From: Thermomonas brevis
GTDB lineage: Bacteria > Pseudomonadota > Gammaproteobacteria > Xanthomonadales > Xanthomonadaceae
Length of the DNA: 64,000 nucleotides
Direction: 5' to 3'
NCBI RefSeq assembly: GCF_014395425.1
Contig: NZ_CP060711.1
Span: forward strand, 1,860,001-1,924,000
Shown here: positions 43,541 to 52,208 of the stretch, piece after piece
Layout: each line of letters starts with the position of its first letter
Numbering within the stretch: the stretch's first letter is position 1
Position numbers and translations under genes: made by a program
The notes under the pieces: generated by a model
Database searches by the model: none
Told to the model about the DNA's origin: nothing
The model's input: only the letters and a program-made list of their open reading frames with translations

Positions 43541-44014
43541 ATGCGCCAACTGATCCTGCTCCGCCATGCCCACGCCGAATCGTCCGCGCCCGGCCAGGAC
43601 GACCGCGCCCGCCCGCTGTCTCCGATCGGGCAGGCCGAAGCGCAGGCCGCCGGCGACTGGCTGCGCGAGCACGGCCTGGCGCCCGACCGCGTGCTGTGTT
43701 CGCCCGCGCTGCGCACCCGCCAGACCCTGGCCGCGCTGGGCGACACCGGCTGCGCCGACGTGCGCGAGGAGGAAGCGATCTACGAGGCCAGTCCCGGCAC
43801 CCTGATCGCGCTGGCCGACACCCACGCCGACGCCCGCCGCCTGCTGCTGGTCGGCCACAACCCCGGCCTGGAGCAGCTGGCCGCGCTGCTGCACAGCGGC
43901 CAGTCCGGCGACTACCGCGGCATGCCGCCGGGCGGCATCGCGGTGCTGGAGTTCGCGCCGGACGCCGCCATCGAGCCGGGCGCGGCGCGGCTGTCGCGCT
44001 TCTGGTGGCCGTGA
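43541..44014 (+). CDS. sixA: SixA phosphohistidine phosphatase
   Basis: A 157-residue histidine phosphatase-superfamily protein. R8-H9 in 'LLRHAHAE' is the catalytic histidine, 'CSPALRTRQTL' the second arginine region and 'LLVGHNPGLEQLA' the second histidine. E. coli SixA removes phosphate from the Hpt domain of ArcB. Here it follows a hybrid kinase with an Hpt domain directly, so it is well placed to dephosphorylate H921. Length matches E. coli SixA (161). The ribosome binding site is AACGGAAAGG before the ATG. Confidence 0.9.
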   Translation: MRQLILLRHAHAESSAPGQDDRARPLSPIGQAEAQAAGDWLREHGLAPDRVLCSPALRTRQTLAALGDTGCADVREEEAIYEASPGTLIALADTHADARRLLLVGHNPGLEQLAALLHSGQSGDYRGMPPGGIAVLEFAPDAAIEPGAARLSRFWWP

Positions 44015-44033
44015 GACGGGCCCCGCCACGACG

Positions 44034-45986
44034 ATGAGCCCGCGTTCCCCCCGCCGCTCGCTGGCGGGGCTGCTCGCCCTGCTGCTGGCCGGCTGCGCCA
44101 GCCTGTCGCCGCAGCAGCGCAGCGCCGCCGCCGGAATAGCCGTTGCCGCGCGCAGCACCCAGGTGGACTGCGCGCGCGACGACGCCTGCGCGCTGCCCTC
44201 GCCGCTGCTGGCGATGGCGCGCGACGCCCTGGCCGCCTCCACGCCGGAAGCCCCGAAGCACCGCGCGCTGATCCTCGACGACGCCCCGGACGCGCTGCTC
44301 GCCCGCATCCACCTGATCCGCGCGGCGAAGCGCAGCATCGAGCTGCAGACCTACATCTTCGACGAGGACGACGCCGCCCAGCTGGTGCTGGACGAATTGC
44401 AGGCCGCCGCCTTCCGCGGCGTGAAGGTGCGCATCCTGGTCGATCAGCTGGCCGCGCTGCGCAAGGTGGAGACGCTGGCCGCGCTGTCGGCGCTGCACGC
44501 CAACCTGGAGCTGCGCGTCTACAACCCGGTGCTGGACCGCGCCCGCCTGTCGCTGCCGATGTACGCGGTGGCGGCGGCCTGCTGCTGGCGCCAGCTCAAC
44601 CGGCGCATGCACAACAAGCTGCTGGTGGTGGACGGCGAGGTCGGCATCGTCGGCGGCCGGAACTACCAGGACGACTATTACGACTGGGGCGCCGACTTCA
44701 ATTTCCGCGACCGCGACCTGCTGCTGGCCGGCCCGGTGGTGGGCGAGATGGTGGCGAACTTCCAGGCGTTCTGGGATTCGAAGCGCAGCGTGCCGGCCGA
44801 ACAGCTGGGCGACGTCGCCCGCTACCTGCGCGCGCACGGCCCGCCGCCTGCGCCGCACCACGCCTTCCACAAGCCCGGCCGGGTGCGCGCGCTGCTGGCC
44901 GAGGTGGCCGACGACGCGGTGCTGCGCGCGCGCTTCGTCGAGCCGGCCGAGCCGGTGCAGGGCGTGCGCTTCATCGCCGACCTGCCGCTCAAGCACCGGC
45001 GCGAGGCCGCCGGCCCGACCATGCAGGGCGGCACCAGCGCCGGCCTGCGCGAGCTGATCGCCGGCGCCGACGGGGAAATCCTGTTGCAGACGCCCTACCT
45101 CGTGCTGTCGAAGCCGGCGCAGGCGCTGTTCCGCGACCTGCACCAGCGGCCGGAACCGCCGCGCGTGCTGGTGTCCACCAACAGCCTGGCCTCCACCGAC
45201 GCCTTCATCGCCTACGCGCTGTCGTACAAGTACAAGCGCCGCTACCTGCGCGACTACGGCTTCGAGATCCACGAGTTCAAGCCGTTTCCCGCCGACGCGC
45301 CGTTCGAGCTGGGCGCCACCGGCGCCGACCTGGGCCTGGACGATGCCGATCCGGCGGCGGCCTCGGCCTCGGCGGCGCGGCCCGCCACTCTGCGCGAGCG
45401 CCGGTTGGCCGAGCGCGGCCTGCGCAGCGAACCCGACAGCGAGGCCGGGCGGCCGTCGCCGTTCGCCTCGTCCGGCGGCATGCCGGTGCGGCTCAAGCGC
45501 GCCGGCCTGCGCATGGGCCTGCACGCCAAGTCGATGGTGATCGACGGCCGCATCGGCGTGGTCGGCACCCACAACTTCGATCCGCGCGGCGACACCCTCA
45601 ACACCGAGAGCGCGGTGGTGATCGACGACCCCGGCTTCGCCCACGCGCTGGCCGCCAGCATCCGCCGCGACATGGCGCCGGCCAACGCCTGGACGATCGG
45701 CCGCCGCGACGACGCGCCGATCCTGTCCGGGGTCGAGTACAACCTGGCCAAGCTGTCCGAACGCATGCCGATCTTCGACCTGTGGCCGTACAAGTACGCC
45801 ACCAGCTACGACTACGCGCCGGGCCCGGGCTGCCCGCCGACGGTGGAACCGCCGTCGCCGTTCGCGCCGGAATTCCGCCGCTGCAACCGGCCGGTGGGCG
45901 ACTTCCCGGAAGTGGACATCGGCCTGAAGTGGCTGGGCGTGCGCGCGTTCACCGCGTTCGGCTCCGGGCTCTCGCCGATCCTGTGA
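44034..45986 (+). CDS. Phospholipase D family lipoprotein
   Basis: A 650-residue protein with lipoprotein signal 'LLAGC' (Cys21) and two PLD-type HKD motifs: 'MHNKLLVVDGEVGIVGGRN' (about residue 193) and 'LHAKSMVIDGRIGVVGTHNFDPRG' (about 498). It resembles the exported PLD proteins near DUF/Cls families of xanthomonads and may hydrolyse or transfer phospholipid head groups at the periplasmic or outer-membrane face. It differs from the cytoplasmic-membrane PLD gene at 2.2 kb in being longer and a lipoprotein. It follows sixA by 19 bases. Confidence 0.82.
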   Translation: MSPRSPRRSLAGLLALLLAGCASLSPQQRSAAAGIAVAARSTQVDCARDDACALPSPLLAMARDALAASTPEAPKHRALILDDAPDALLARIHLIRAAKRSIELQTYIFDEDDAAQLVLDELQAAAFRGVKVRILVDQLAALRKVETLAALSALHANLELRVYNPVLDRARLSLPMYAVAAACCWRQLNRRMHNKLLVVDGEVGIVGGRNYQDDYYDWGADFNFRDRDLLLAGPVVGEMVANFQAFWDSKRSVPAEQLGDVARYLRAHGPPPAPHHAFHKPGRVRALLAEVADDAVLRARFVEPAEPVQGVRFIADLPLKHRREAAGPTMQGGTSAGLRELIAGADGEILLQTPYLVLSKPAQALFRDLHQRPEPPRVLVSTNSLASTDAFIAYALSYKYKRRYLRDYGFEIHEFKPFPADAPFELGATGADLGLDDADPAAASASAARPATLRERRLAERGLRSEPDSEAGRPSPFASSGGMPVRLKRAGLRMGLHAKSMVIDGRIGVVGTHNFDPRGDTLNTESAVVIDDPGFAHALAASIRRDMAPANAWTIGRRDDAPILSGVEYNLAKLSERMPIFDLWPYKYATSYDYAPGPGCPPTVEPPSPFAPEFRRCNRPVGDFPEVDIGLKWLGVRAFTAFGSGLSPIL

Positions 45987-46082
45987 GCGGCGTCGCCTTC
46001 GGTGTGACCGACGGCAATTGACGCGCCCGCGCCCGCACCCTAGTCTGCCAAGCTCACTTTTCCCAAGCCTGCCGGGGCCCCC

Positions 46083-46691
46083 ATGTCGATCACCCTGAAC
46101 TTCGAGCTCAACGACCACGATCTGGCCCATTTCCAGGCGGCAGCGGAGCGCTCGCGCAAGGCGGTCGAGGGCAAGAGCGCCGAAGAGATCGTCAACGCGG
46201 CGGTCGCCCTGCTGGACGACGCGCAGAAGGCCACGCTGCCGGACTTCATCCGCGAGCGCCTGCTGCGCCTGGACGACATGATCGCGATGGTGCGCGACAC
46301 CGCCTGGGCGATGCCCGCCGAGGACCGCGAGCGGGTGCTGTCGGCGCTGGCCTACTTCGCCGACCCGAACGACATCATCCCGGACAACGTGCAGGTGCTG
46401 GGCTTCCTGGACGACGCGGTGATGATCGAGCTGTCGGGCCGCGAGCTGGCGCACGAGCTGGACGCCTACGACGACTTCTGCGACTACCGCGCCCGCGAAG
46501 CCTCGCGCCGCGGCGTCGAGCCGGCCACGCTGGGCCGCACCGACTGGCTGGACAGCCGCCGCGAGGAGCTGGTGGAGCGCATGCACGCCCGCCGCGAGCG
46601 CGACTTCGGCATCGGCTACGGCCGCAGCAGCGGTTACGGCCGCAGCTCCTACGTCCGCGCCTGGCGCCCGGGCGTGTTCACCGTCCGCTGA
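46083..46691 (+). CDS. DUF1232 (YkvA-like) protein
   Basis: A 202-residue protein. Residues 70-130 match DUF1232 ('LAYFADPNDIIPDNVQVLGFLDDAVMIELSGREL'), a small domain of YkvA-like proteins often near membranes. The N-terminal half is helical and charged, and the C-terminus is arginine/tyrosine/serine-rich ('YGRSSGYGRSSYVRAW'), which suggests RNA or nucleic-acid contact. Function unknown. The TTG-started thioesterase gene lies 7 bases downstream. Confidence 0.8.
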   Translation: MSITLNFELNDHDLAHFQAAAERSRKAVEGKSAEEIVNAAVALLDDAQKATLPDFIRERLLRLDDMIAMVRDTAWAMPAEDRERVLSALAYFADPNDIIPDNVQVLGFLDDAVMIELSGRELAHELDAYDDFCDYRAREASRRGVEPATLGRTDWLDSRREELVERMHARRERDFGIGYGRSSGYGRSSYVRAWRPGVFTVR

Positions 46692-46698
46692 TCCGCGC

Positions 46699-47145
46699 TT
46701 GGCCGCCCGCGACTTCGCCTGGCCGGAAGGCGCGACCCTGGAGGCGCTGAACGCGCGCTCCAGGGGCACGCTGATGGAGTCGCTCGGCATCGTCTTCACC
46801 GAGCTGGGCGAGGGCTATCTGCGCGCCACCATGCCGGTGGACGCGCGCACCCACCAGCCCTATGGCCTGCTGCACGGCGGCGCCTCGGTGGCGCTGGCCG
46901 AAACCCTCGGCAGCAGCGCCGGCGCGCTGGTGGCCGGCGGCAACGCGGTGGTCGGGCTGGAGATCAACGCCAACCACCTGCGCGCGGTGCGCAGCGGCAC
47001 GGTCACCGGCACCACCCGGCCGATCCACATCGGCCGCAGCACCCAGGTGTGGGAGATCCACATCGCCGACGAGGCCGGCCAGCCGGTCTGCATCAGCCGC
47101 ATCACCCTGGCGGTGCTGCCGCAGCCGCCCGCGTCCGGCGGCTGA
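46699..47145 (+). CDS. Hotdog-fold thioesterase
   Basis: A 148-residue enzyme. 'THQPYGLLHGGASVALAETLGSSAG' (residues about 52-76) is the PaaI/MenI-type hotdog signature with the substrate-binding glycine and glutamate; 'VGLEINANHLRAVRSGTVTG' follows. It hydrolyses an acyl-CoA, perhaps 1,4-dihydroxy-2-naphthoyl-CoA or phenylacetyl-type thioesters; the substrate cannot be read from the sequence. The start is TTG at 46699, chosen because the N-terminal 20 residues are family-like; ATG at 46773 would remove the first strand. Confidence 0.78.
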   Translation: MAARDFAWPEGATLEALNARSRGTLMESLGIVFTELGEGYLRATMPVDARTHQPYGLLHGGASVALAETLGSSAGALVAGGNAVVGLEINANHLRAVRSGTVTGTTRPIHIGRSTQVWEIHIADEAGQPVCISRITLAVLPQPPASGG

Positions 47146-47218
47146 TTCCGTCGGCGCGGCTTGCCGCGCGCGCCTTTACACTATCGGCTTCGCCACGACG
47201 CTCCCCACCGTCGATTCC

Positions 47219-47956
47219 ATGCGTGCGTTCCGCTATCTCTACCGCGTGCCGATGCTGGCCTGGCACGCGCTCATCCACCTGCCGGTCACCCTGCTGCTGA
47301 TCGCCGTCGGCAACGGCGGCGCGCTGTCGCACGCGGCGGTGCGCTGGTGGTCGGGCGGGCTGCTGCGGGTGTTCGGCATGCGCCTGCGCCGCGAGGGCAC
47401 GCCGCTGCCGGGCGGCACGATGTTCGTCGCCAACCACGTCAGCTGGATCGACATCATGGCGCTGCACTCGCAGCACATGATGGGCTTCATCGCCAAGTCG
47501 GAAATCCGCGGCTGGCCGGTGCTGGGCTGGATCGTGGCGCAGGCGGAGACCATCTTCCTGCAGCGCGGCAACGGCGATTCGCTGGGGCTGGTGATGGCCG
47601 AAATGACGCAGCGCCTGCGCGCCGGCCGCGCGGTGGCGGCGTTCCCGGAAGGCGGCACCCGCAACGGCCGCGAACTCGGCGCCTTCCACGCGCGCATCTT
47701 CACCGCCGCGGTGGACGCGAACGCGCCGGTGCAGCCGGTGGCGCTGTGCTACGGCGCGCGCTGCGAGGCGCAGGCGATCGTCGCGTTCGCCCCGCGCGAG
47801 AGCTTCGTCGCCAACCTGGTGCGCCTGCTCGGCGAGCCGGCGCGGCCGGTGCGGGTCTGCTTCCTGCAGCCGATCCTGCCGGGCGAACACGAGGGACGGC
47901 GCGGCATCGCCCAAACCGCGCGCGAACGCGTCGAACGGGCGATGGCGACGGCGTGA
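47219..47956 (+). CDS. PlsC-like 1-acylglycerol-3-phosphate acyltransferase
   Basis: A 245-residue membrane-associated acyltransferase. The NHx4D motif 'VANHVSWIDIMALH' (about residues 73-86), 'FLQRGNGDSL' and 'FPEGGTRNGRELGAFH' are present, with a hydrophobic N-terminal segment (12-40). It probably acylates lysophosphatidic acid or a related lysolipid. The GTG start of the alpha/beta hydrolase overlaps its stop (GTGA), so the two are translationally coupled. Confidence 0.88.
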   Translation: MRAFRYLYRVPMLAWHALIHLPVTLLLIAVGNGGALSHAAVRWWSGGLLRVFGMRLRREGTPLPGGTMFVANHVSWIDIMALHSQHMMGFIAKSEIRGWPVLGWIVAQAETIFLQRGNGDSLGLVMAEMTQRLRAGRAVAAFPEGGTRNGRELGAFHARIFTAAVDANAPVQPVALCYGARCEAQAIVAFAPRESFVANLVRLLGEPARPVRVCFLQPILPGEHEGRRGIAQTARERVERAMATA

Positions 47957-48948
47957 GCCTGGCGGCGTCCGCCTTCGATCCGCCGGGCTGGCTGCGCAGC
48001 CCGCACCTGCAGTCCGTGCTCGCGTCGAGCCCGCTGCGCGGCCTGCGCGCACGGGCGCGCCTGCGGCAGGCGCCGGCCATCCACGAAGCGCTGGTGCTGG
48101 ATGCGGGCGAGGGCGTGCGCCTGCAGGGCATCGCCAGCCTGCCTGACGGCGTCGAACCGCGCGCGCTGGCGCTGCTGCTGCACGGCTGGGAAGGCAGCGC
48201 CGAATCCAGCTACATGCGGCTGACCGCCGCGCGCCTGCTGAGCGCGGGCTTCGCGGTGTTTCGCCTCGACTTCCGCGACCACGGCGGCAGCCACCACCTC
48301 AACGAAGGCCTGTTCCATTCCAATCGGCTGGACGAGGTGGTGGGCGCGGCCGGCGAAATCGCCCGCCGCTGGCCCGGTTTGCCGATGGCCGCCGCCGGCT
48401 TTTCGCTGGGCGGCAACTTCGCGCTGCGGCTGGCCTTGCGCGCGCCGGAAGCCGGCCTGCCGCTGATGCGGGTGGCGGCGGTCTGCCCGCTGCTCGACCC
48501 GGCGCGGACGATGGACGCGATGGAAACCGGCCCGGCGATCTACATGCGCTACTTCGAGCACAAATGGCGGCGCTCGCTGGCGCGCAAGCGGGCGCTGTTC
48601 CCGCAGGCGCACGGCTTCGGCGACGACGTGCTGCGGCTGCGCATGCGCGCGCTGACTGCGTGGATGGTGGCGCACAACACCGGCTTTCCCGACCTCGACG
48701 CGTACTTCGAAGGCTATTCCATCGCCCGCGACCGCCTGCGCGCGTTGCAGGTGCCGGCCGACGTGCTGATGGCGCAGGACGATCCGGTGATCCCGGCCGA
48801 CGAATTCCAGCGCATCGCCGGCTATCCGAACGTCGCGCTGGAACTGGCGGCGCACGGCGGCCACTGCGGCTTCATCGAGAGCGCCTCGCTGGACGGCTAC
48901 GCCGAACGCTGGGTGGCCGGGCGGCTGGCGTCGGCGCTGCTTCCGTAG
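47953..48948 (+). CDS. YheT-like alpha/beta hydrolase
   Basis: A 331-residue protein of the COG0429/YheT group: 'LLLHGWEGSAESSYMRLTAARLL' holds the oxyanion region, the nucleophile elbow is 'AAGFSLGGNFALR' (about residue 155), and 'VPADVLMAQDDPVIPADEF' and 'HGGHCGFIES' carry the acid and histidine. It likely hydrolyses an ester or lipid. It is coupled to the PlsC-like gene through a GTGA overlap, so a role in lipid remodelling is plausible. Confidence 0.85.
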   Translation: MSLAASAFDPPGWLRSPHLQSVLASSPLRGLRARARLRQAPAIHEALVLDAGEGVRLQGIASLPDGVEPRALALLLHGWEGSAESSYMRLTAARLLSAGFAVFRLDFRDHGGSHHLNEGLFHSNRLDEVVGAAGEIARRWPGLPMAAAGFSLGGNFALRLALRAPEAGLPLMRVAAVCPLLDPARTMDAMETGPAIYMRYFEHKWRRSLARKRALFPQAHGFGDDVLRLRMRALTAWMVAHNTGFPDLDAYFEGYSIARDRLRALQVPADVLMAQDDPVIPADEFQRIAGYPNVALELAAHGGHCGFIESASLDGYAERWVAGRLASALLP

Positions 48949-49009
48949 CGCCGACGTGCGCCGCGCCGCGCCGTAGAATCGAGACGACTTCTTGCAGCGA
49001 GGAACCCGC

Positions 49010-49609
49010 ATGCGCCTCCACAGCGACAGCTTCGAACACCGCCAGCCGCTCCCCGCCGAGTTCGCGCTCGGCGCGAAGGGCGGCTTCGGCGGCAACCGCA
49101 ATCCGCACCTGGCCTGGGACGAGGCGCCGGCCGGGACGCGCTCGTTCGTGCTGCTGTGCATCGACACCGACGCGCCCACCGACGGCGCGCTGGTGGCCGA
49201 CGCGACCACGCCGATCCCGGTGGCGCATCCGCGCGGCGACTTCGTGCACTGGGCGGTGGCCGACATTCCCGCCGACGTCCGCGAGATTGCCGCCGGCAGC
49301 TGCAGCGACGGCCTGACCGCGAAGGGCAAGCCCGCGGGCCGCGATGCCGGCGGCGCGCGCGGCCTCAACGACTACACCGGCTGGTTCGCCGGCGACGCCG
49401 GCATGGGCGGGCAGTACTTCGGCTACGACGGCCCGTATCCGCCGCCGCACGACCTGCGCACGCACCGCTACTTCTTCCGCCTGTTCGCGCTGGACGTGGC
49501 GTCGCTGGCGCTGCCGCAGGCGTTCACCGCCGCCGACGCGCTGCGCGCGATGCAGGGCCACGTGCTGGGCGAAGCGGCGATCTACGGCACCTACAGCCTC
49601 AACGGCTGA
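49010..49609 (+). CDS. YbhB/YbcL (PEBP-like) protein
   Basis: A 199-residue soluble protein of the phosphatidylethanolamine-binding protein family. 'NPHLAWDEAPAGTRSFVLLCIDTDAP' and 'DFVHWAVADIPADVREIAAGS' with the later 'GYDGPYPPPHDLRTHRYFFRLFALD' are the family motifs and form the ligand pocket (Asp, His, Pro). E. coli YbhB and YbcL are its closest known relatives; function is poorly defined. GAGGAA at 48999-49004 supports the start. Confidence 0.88.
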   Translation: MRLHSDSFEHRQPLPAEFALGAKGGFGGNRNPHLAWDEAPAGTRSFVLLCIDTDAPTDGALVADATTPIPVAHPRGDFVHWAVADIPADVREIAAGSCSDGLTAKGKPAGRDAGGARGLNDYTGWFAGDAGMGGQYFGYDGPYPPPHDLRTHRYFFRLFALDVASLALPQAFTAADALRAMQGHVLGEAAIYGTYSLNG

Positions 49610-49638
49610 CGCTTCCCGCCCGGACCGAAGGACGCAGG

Positions 49639-49851
49639 ATGGAACTGCTGGTCTTCGCCCTCTACACCGCGTTCTGCGGCTGGGCGGTCTTCATGGACGG
49701 CGCCGAGGTGCTGGAAGGCTGGAAGTCCTGGTTCCTGTTCGGCTGGTTCGCCGCCATGCTGACCGCCGAGCAGCTCAGGTTCTACATCGGCGTGTCCTGG
49801 CTCGCATCCCTCGCCGTCCTGTTGTTCCACCTCTTCGGCGGCGCGGCCTGA
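49639..49851 (+). CDS. Small membrane protein
   Basis: A 70-residue protein with three hydrophobic stretches (residues 2-20, 29-43 and 50-68) rich in Trp and Phe. It follows the PEBP-like gene by 29 bases. I do not recognise the family. ACGCAGG before the ATG is a weak ribosome binding site. Confidence 0.55.
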   Translation: MELLVFALYTAFCGWAVFMDGAEVLEGWKSWFLFGWFAAMLTAEQLRFYIGVSWLASLAVLLFHLFGGAA

Positions 49852-49956
49852 TCCGGACGCACGTGCGCATCCGGCGATGCGCGCCGTGTCGGTTTGCGGA
49901 ATGCGGCGGTTGGGCATGTCGGGATTCGTCGCCGCTTTGCGATAGCTATCTCAGGA

Positions 49957-49974
49957 GCCGGGCATCCGCCCGGC
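49957..49974. promoter_or_regulatory. Hairpin upstream of the OmpA-domain gene
   Basis: GCCGGG (49957-49962) and CCCGGC (49969-49974) form a 6-bp GC stem with a 6-base loop, ending just before the purine-rich GGGGAT (49975-49980) that serves as ribosome binding site of the OmpA-domain gene. It could affect translation. The 136-base gap to the preceding gene holds no other feature I can name. Confidence 0.35.
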
Positions 49975-49987
49975 GGGGATACCTGTC

Positions 49988-51073
49988 ATGCCGTCTCCCT
50001 TTCGGCGATCGTTCGTGCGCCTGCTGGCCGCGCTGGCGCTGCTGGCCGCCGCCGTTGCGGCCAGTGCCGCCACCATTCCGCTGCGCGAAGGGTTGGTCGT
50101 GGTGTCGGCGGTCAGCCGACCGTCGGGGGACGAGGAGCATCTCTCGCTGGTGACGGCGGCCGATGCCGCGCAGGTGACCACGCAGGTCGAGTTCCGCATC
50201 GCCGACGGCAAAGGAGTGACGGTCCACGAGCGCACCCGCCGTGTGCGCCGCGTCGATCTGGCCGAAGCCACGCGCCTCAACGTGGTGTTCCAGGCGGGCG
50301 ATGCGGAGTCGTTCCCCGGCGCGCTGCTCGACCACCTGTCGGCGGCCACGCTGGCGGCGCTCAAGCGCGACGGCCGGGCGCCGCTGGTGCTGGGCACGCT
50401 GGCCGACCTCGGCGATAGCGCCGACTGGCAGCTGGCCCCGGCGGGCCGCAAGTATTTCCGCGGCACGCTCAAGCGCCTCGCCGGTCCCGCCACGCTCACC
50501 GTGCTGGCCAACGGCAGGCCCGTCGCGCTGCCGGTGGTGCGCGCCGGCGGCGAACTGGCCGTGGCCGGGACGCGCATCGACGTCGAAGTCTGGGCGCTGG
50601 ACGATCCGGCCAACCCGCTGTTGCTGGTCACCCGGCAGGGCGCCAGCCGCAGCCAGGTGGTGCGCATCGACTGGCCGGGCCCGCAGCCGCAGGCGGGCGT
50701 GCTGGAACGGGCGCTGGCGGGCAAGGGCTGCCGCGCGCCGCTGGACGGCCTGTACTTCCCCACCGGCAGCGCGCAGCTGCTGCCGCGCTCGCAGCCCGCG
50801 TTGGACGCCGCGGCGCAGCTGTTGCAACGGCATCCGGACTGGCGGCTGGCGATCGAAGGCCATACCGACAACGTGGGCGGCGCGGCCTACAACCTGGCGC
50901 TGTCCCACCGTCGCGCCGCCGCCGTGCGCGACGCGCTGGTCGCGCAGGCCCGGATCGCGCCGTCGCGCCTGTCCGCCACCGGCCTGGGCCTGACCCGGCC
51001 CGTCGCCACCAACGCCACCCTCGAAGGCCGTGCGGCCAACCGCCGCGTGGAACTCGTCCGCCAATGCCGCTGA
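49988..51073 (+). CDS. OmpA-domain envelope protein (first gene of a five-gene cluster)
   Basis: A 361-residue exported protein: signal peptide (residues 1-27), an unrecognised beta-rich region (30-240, including a short 'LDDPANPLLLVTRQGASRSQVVRIDWPG' segment), and a C-terminal OmpA-like peptidoglycan-binding domain (about 250-361, 'YFPTGSAQLLP', 'GHTDNVGGAAYNLALSHRRAAAV', 'ANRRVELV'). The OmpA domain would hold the protein to the cell wall; the front part may act in the periplasm or at the outer membrane. It opens a run of five exported proteins with a matching OmpA protein at the other end. Confidence 0.85.
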   Translation: MPSPFRRSFVRLLAALALLAAAVAASAATIPLREGLVVVSAVSRPSGDEEHLSLVTAADAAQVTTQVEFRIADGKGVTVHERTRRVRRVDLAEATRLNVVFQAGDAESFPGALLDHLSAATLAALKRDGRAPLVLGTLADLGDSADWQLAPAGRKYFRGTLKRLAGPATLTVLANGRPVALPVVRAGGELAVAGTRIDVEVWALDDPANPLLLVTRQGASRSQVVRIDWPGPQPQAGVLERALAGKGCRAPLDGLYFPTGSAQLLPRSQPALDAAAQLLQRHPDWRLAIEGHTDNVGGAAYNLALSHRRAAAVRDALVAQARIAPSRLSATGLGLTRPVATNATLEGRAANRRVELVRQCR

Positions 51074-51095
51074 TCCACTCCGCCAAGGACATCCG

Positions 51096-52208
51096 ATGAA
51101 CGCGATCTCCGTGCTCCGCAACAGCCTGTTGTCCGCCGGCCTCGTCGCCGCGCTATCCGCCTGCGGCGGCAAGCCGGGCGGCGATGCCCCGCCTGCCGGC
51201 AACGGCGGCGGCCCCGTCGCCGGCGCCACGTCCGCCGCGCTGGATCCCGAAGATCCCTGCCGCCTGCTGCAACCGTCCGAGGTCGAAGCCGTACTCGGCA
51301 AGCCACTGGCCGGCGCGCCGTTCCGCACCGGCAATCCGCTGGGCGACCGCGCCGGCGTGGCCGATCCCACCGGCGGCGCCTGCTGGTACGAAGCCGCGGA
51401 TTTCACCAACATCGCCGTGCAGGCGACCTGGACGCATGCCGGTGCGGTCGCGGCCGGCGTCGGCGCCGCATTGGACAAGGCGGAAGGCGCGGCGCGCGGC
51501 CAGCTGCGCCTGCAGGACGGCACCGAGCTGGCAGGCGACTGGGACGAAGCGAAGATCACCGGCTGCTGCAATTTCGTCGCCCTGCGCGGCGACAGCATGG
51601 TCGAAGTGGACATCGGCGGCTCCACCGCGAGCTTCGAGCAGGCCGCGCAGCTGGCGGAAAAAGCGCTGGCCCGGCTGGAGTCCCCGCTTCCCATCGACGG
51701 CGCCGCCGGCACCGCCGCCGCCGAACAGCGCCGCAAGACCCGACCGGCGCTGGACGGCTTCTGCGGGCTGTGGGACGCGGCGGACATCGCCGCCGTCGCC
51801 GGCCCGCTGCAGGGCGAACCGGAAGCCAGCGACAACACCTGCACCTACCGCTACGGCGACAAGCGCGGCGGCGGTCCGTTGAACGACATGCTGGGCCTTG
51901 GCGGCGGCAAGATGTTCATGAGCGTCGTCACCCTGCGCAACGGCGCGCGCATGTACCGCAACGACAACCGCACCAGCGCCAGCCTGGCCGCCGGCCTGCG
52001 CGCCGAACATGGCCGCGACGTGCTGACCGCCGACCAGGCGCTGGACGGGCCATGGGACGAAGCGGTGAAGACGCCGTTGCAGTTCAACACCCGCAAGGGC
52101 GACGTCCAGATCGCGATCCGCCACAGCGGCCTGAGCGATGCGCAGCTGCGCGACCTCGTCACCCGCGCCTACGTGCGCCTCGGCCTGCTGCCGAAGGCGG
52201 GCGCATGA
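51096..52208 (+). CDS. Two-module lipoprotein of unknown function
   Basis: A 370-residue lipoprotein with lipobox 'LSAC' (Cys23) and a Gly/Pro linker. The mature part has two similar modules: 'DPCRLLQPSEVEAVLGKPLAG..CWYEAADFTNIAVQATW' (residues 50-180) and 'FCGLWDAADIAAVAGPLQGEP..CTYRYGDKRGG..FMSVVTL' (220-370), each with paired cysteines, resembling duplicated DUF3558-type or lipid-binding folds. I do not recognise a family with certainty. Its stop overlaps the next start (ATGA). Confidence 0.75.
   Translation: MNAISVLRNSLLSAGLVAALSACGGKPGGDAPPAGNGGGPVAGATSAALDPEDPCRLLQPSEVEAVLGKPLAGAPFRTGNPLGDRAGVADPTGGACWYEAADFTNIAVQATWTHAGAVAAGVGAALDKAEGAARGQLRLQDGTELAGDWDEAKITGCCNFVALRGDSMVEVDIGGSTASFEQAAQLAEKALARLESPLPIDGAAGTAAAEQRRKTRPALDGFCGLWDAADIAAVAGPLQGEPEASDNTCTYRYGDKRGGGPLNDMLGLGGGKMFMSVVTLRNGARMYRNDNRTSASLAAGLRAEHGRDVLTADQALDGPWDEAVKTPLQFNTRKGDVQIAIRHSGLSDAQLRDLVTRAYVRLGLLPKAGA

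Noticed and set aside
39232..43746. A 1504-codon open frame on the minus strand, opposite the REC-EAL and histidine kinase genes
   Set aside because: It is a shadow frame caused by high GC and biased third positions. The translation is low-complexity (R, A, H, Q, V) and has no domain. The plus-strand genes have full domain sets and catalytic residues.
43227..46799. An 1190-codon minus-strand frame opposite sixA and the PLD lipoprotein
   Set aside because: Same reason: composition-driven antisense frame without motifs, while the plus-strand genes are clear.
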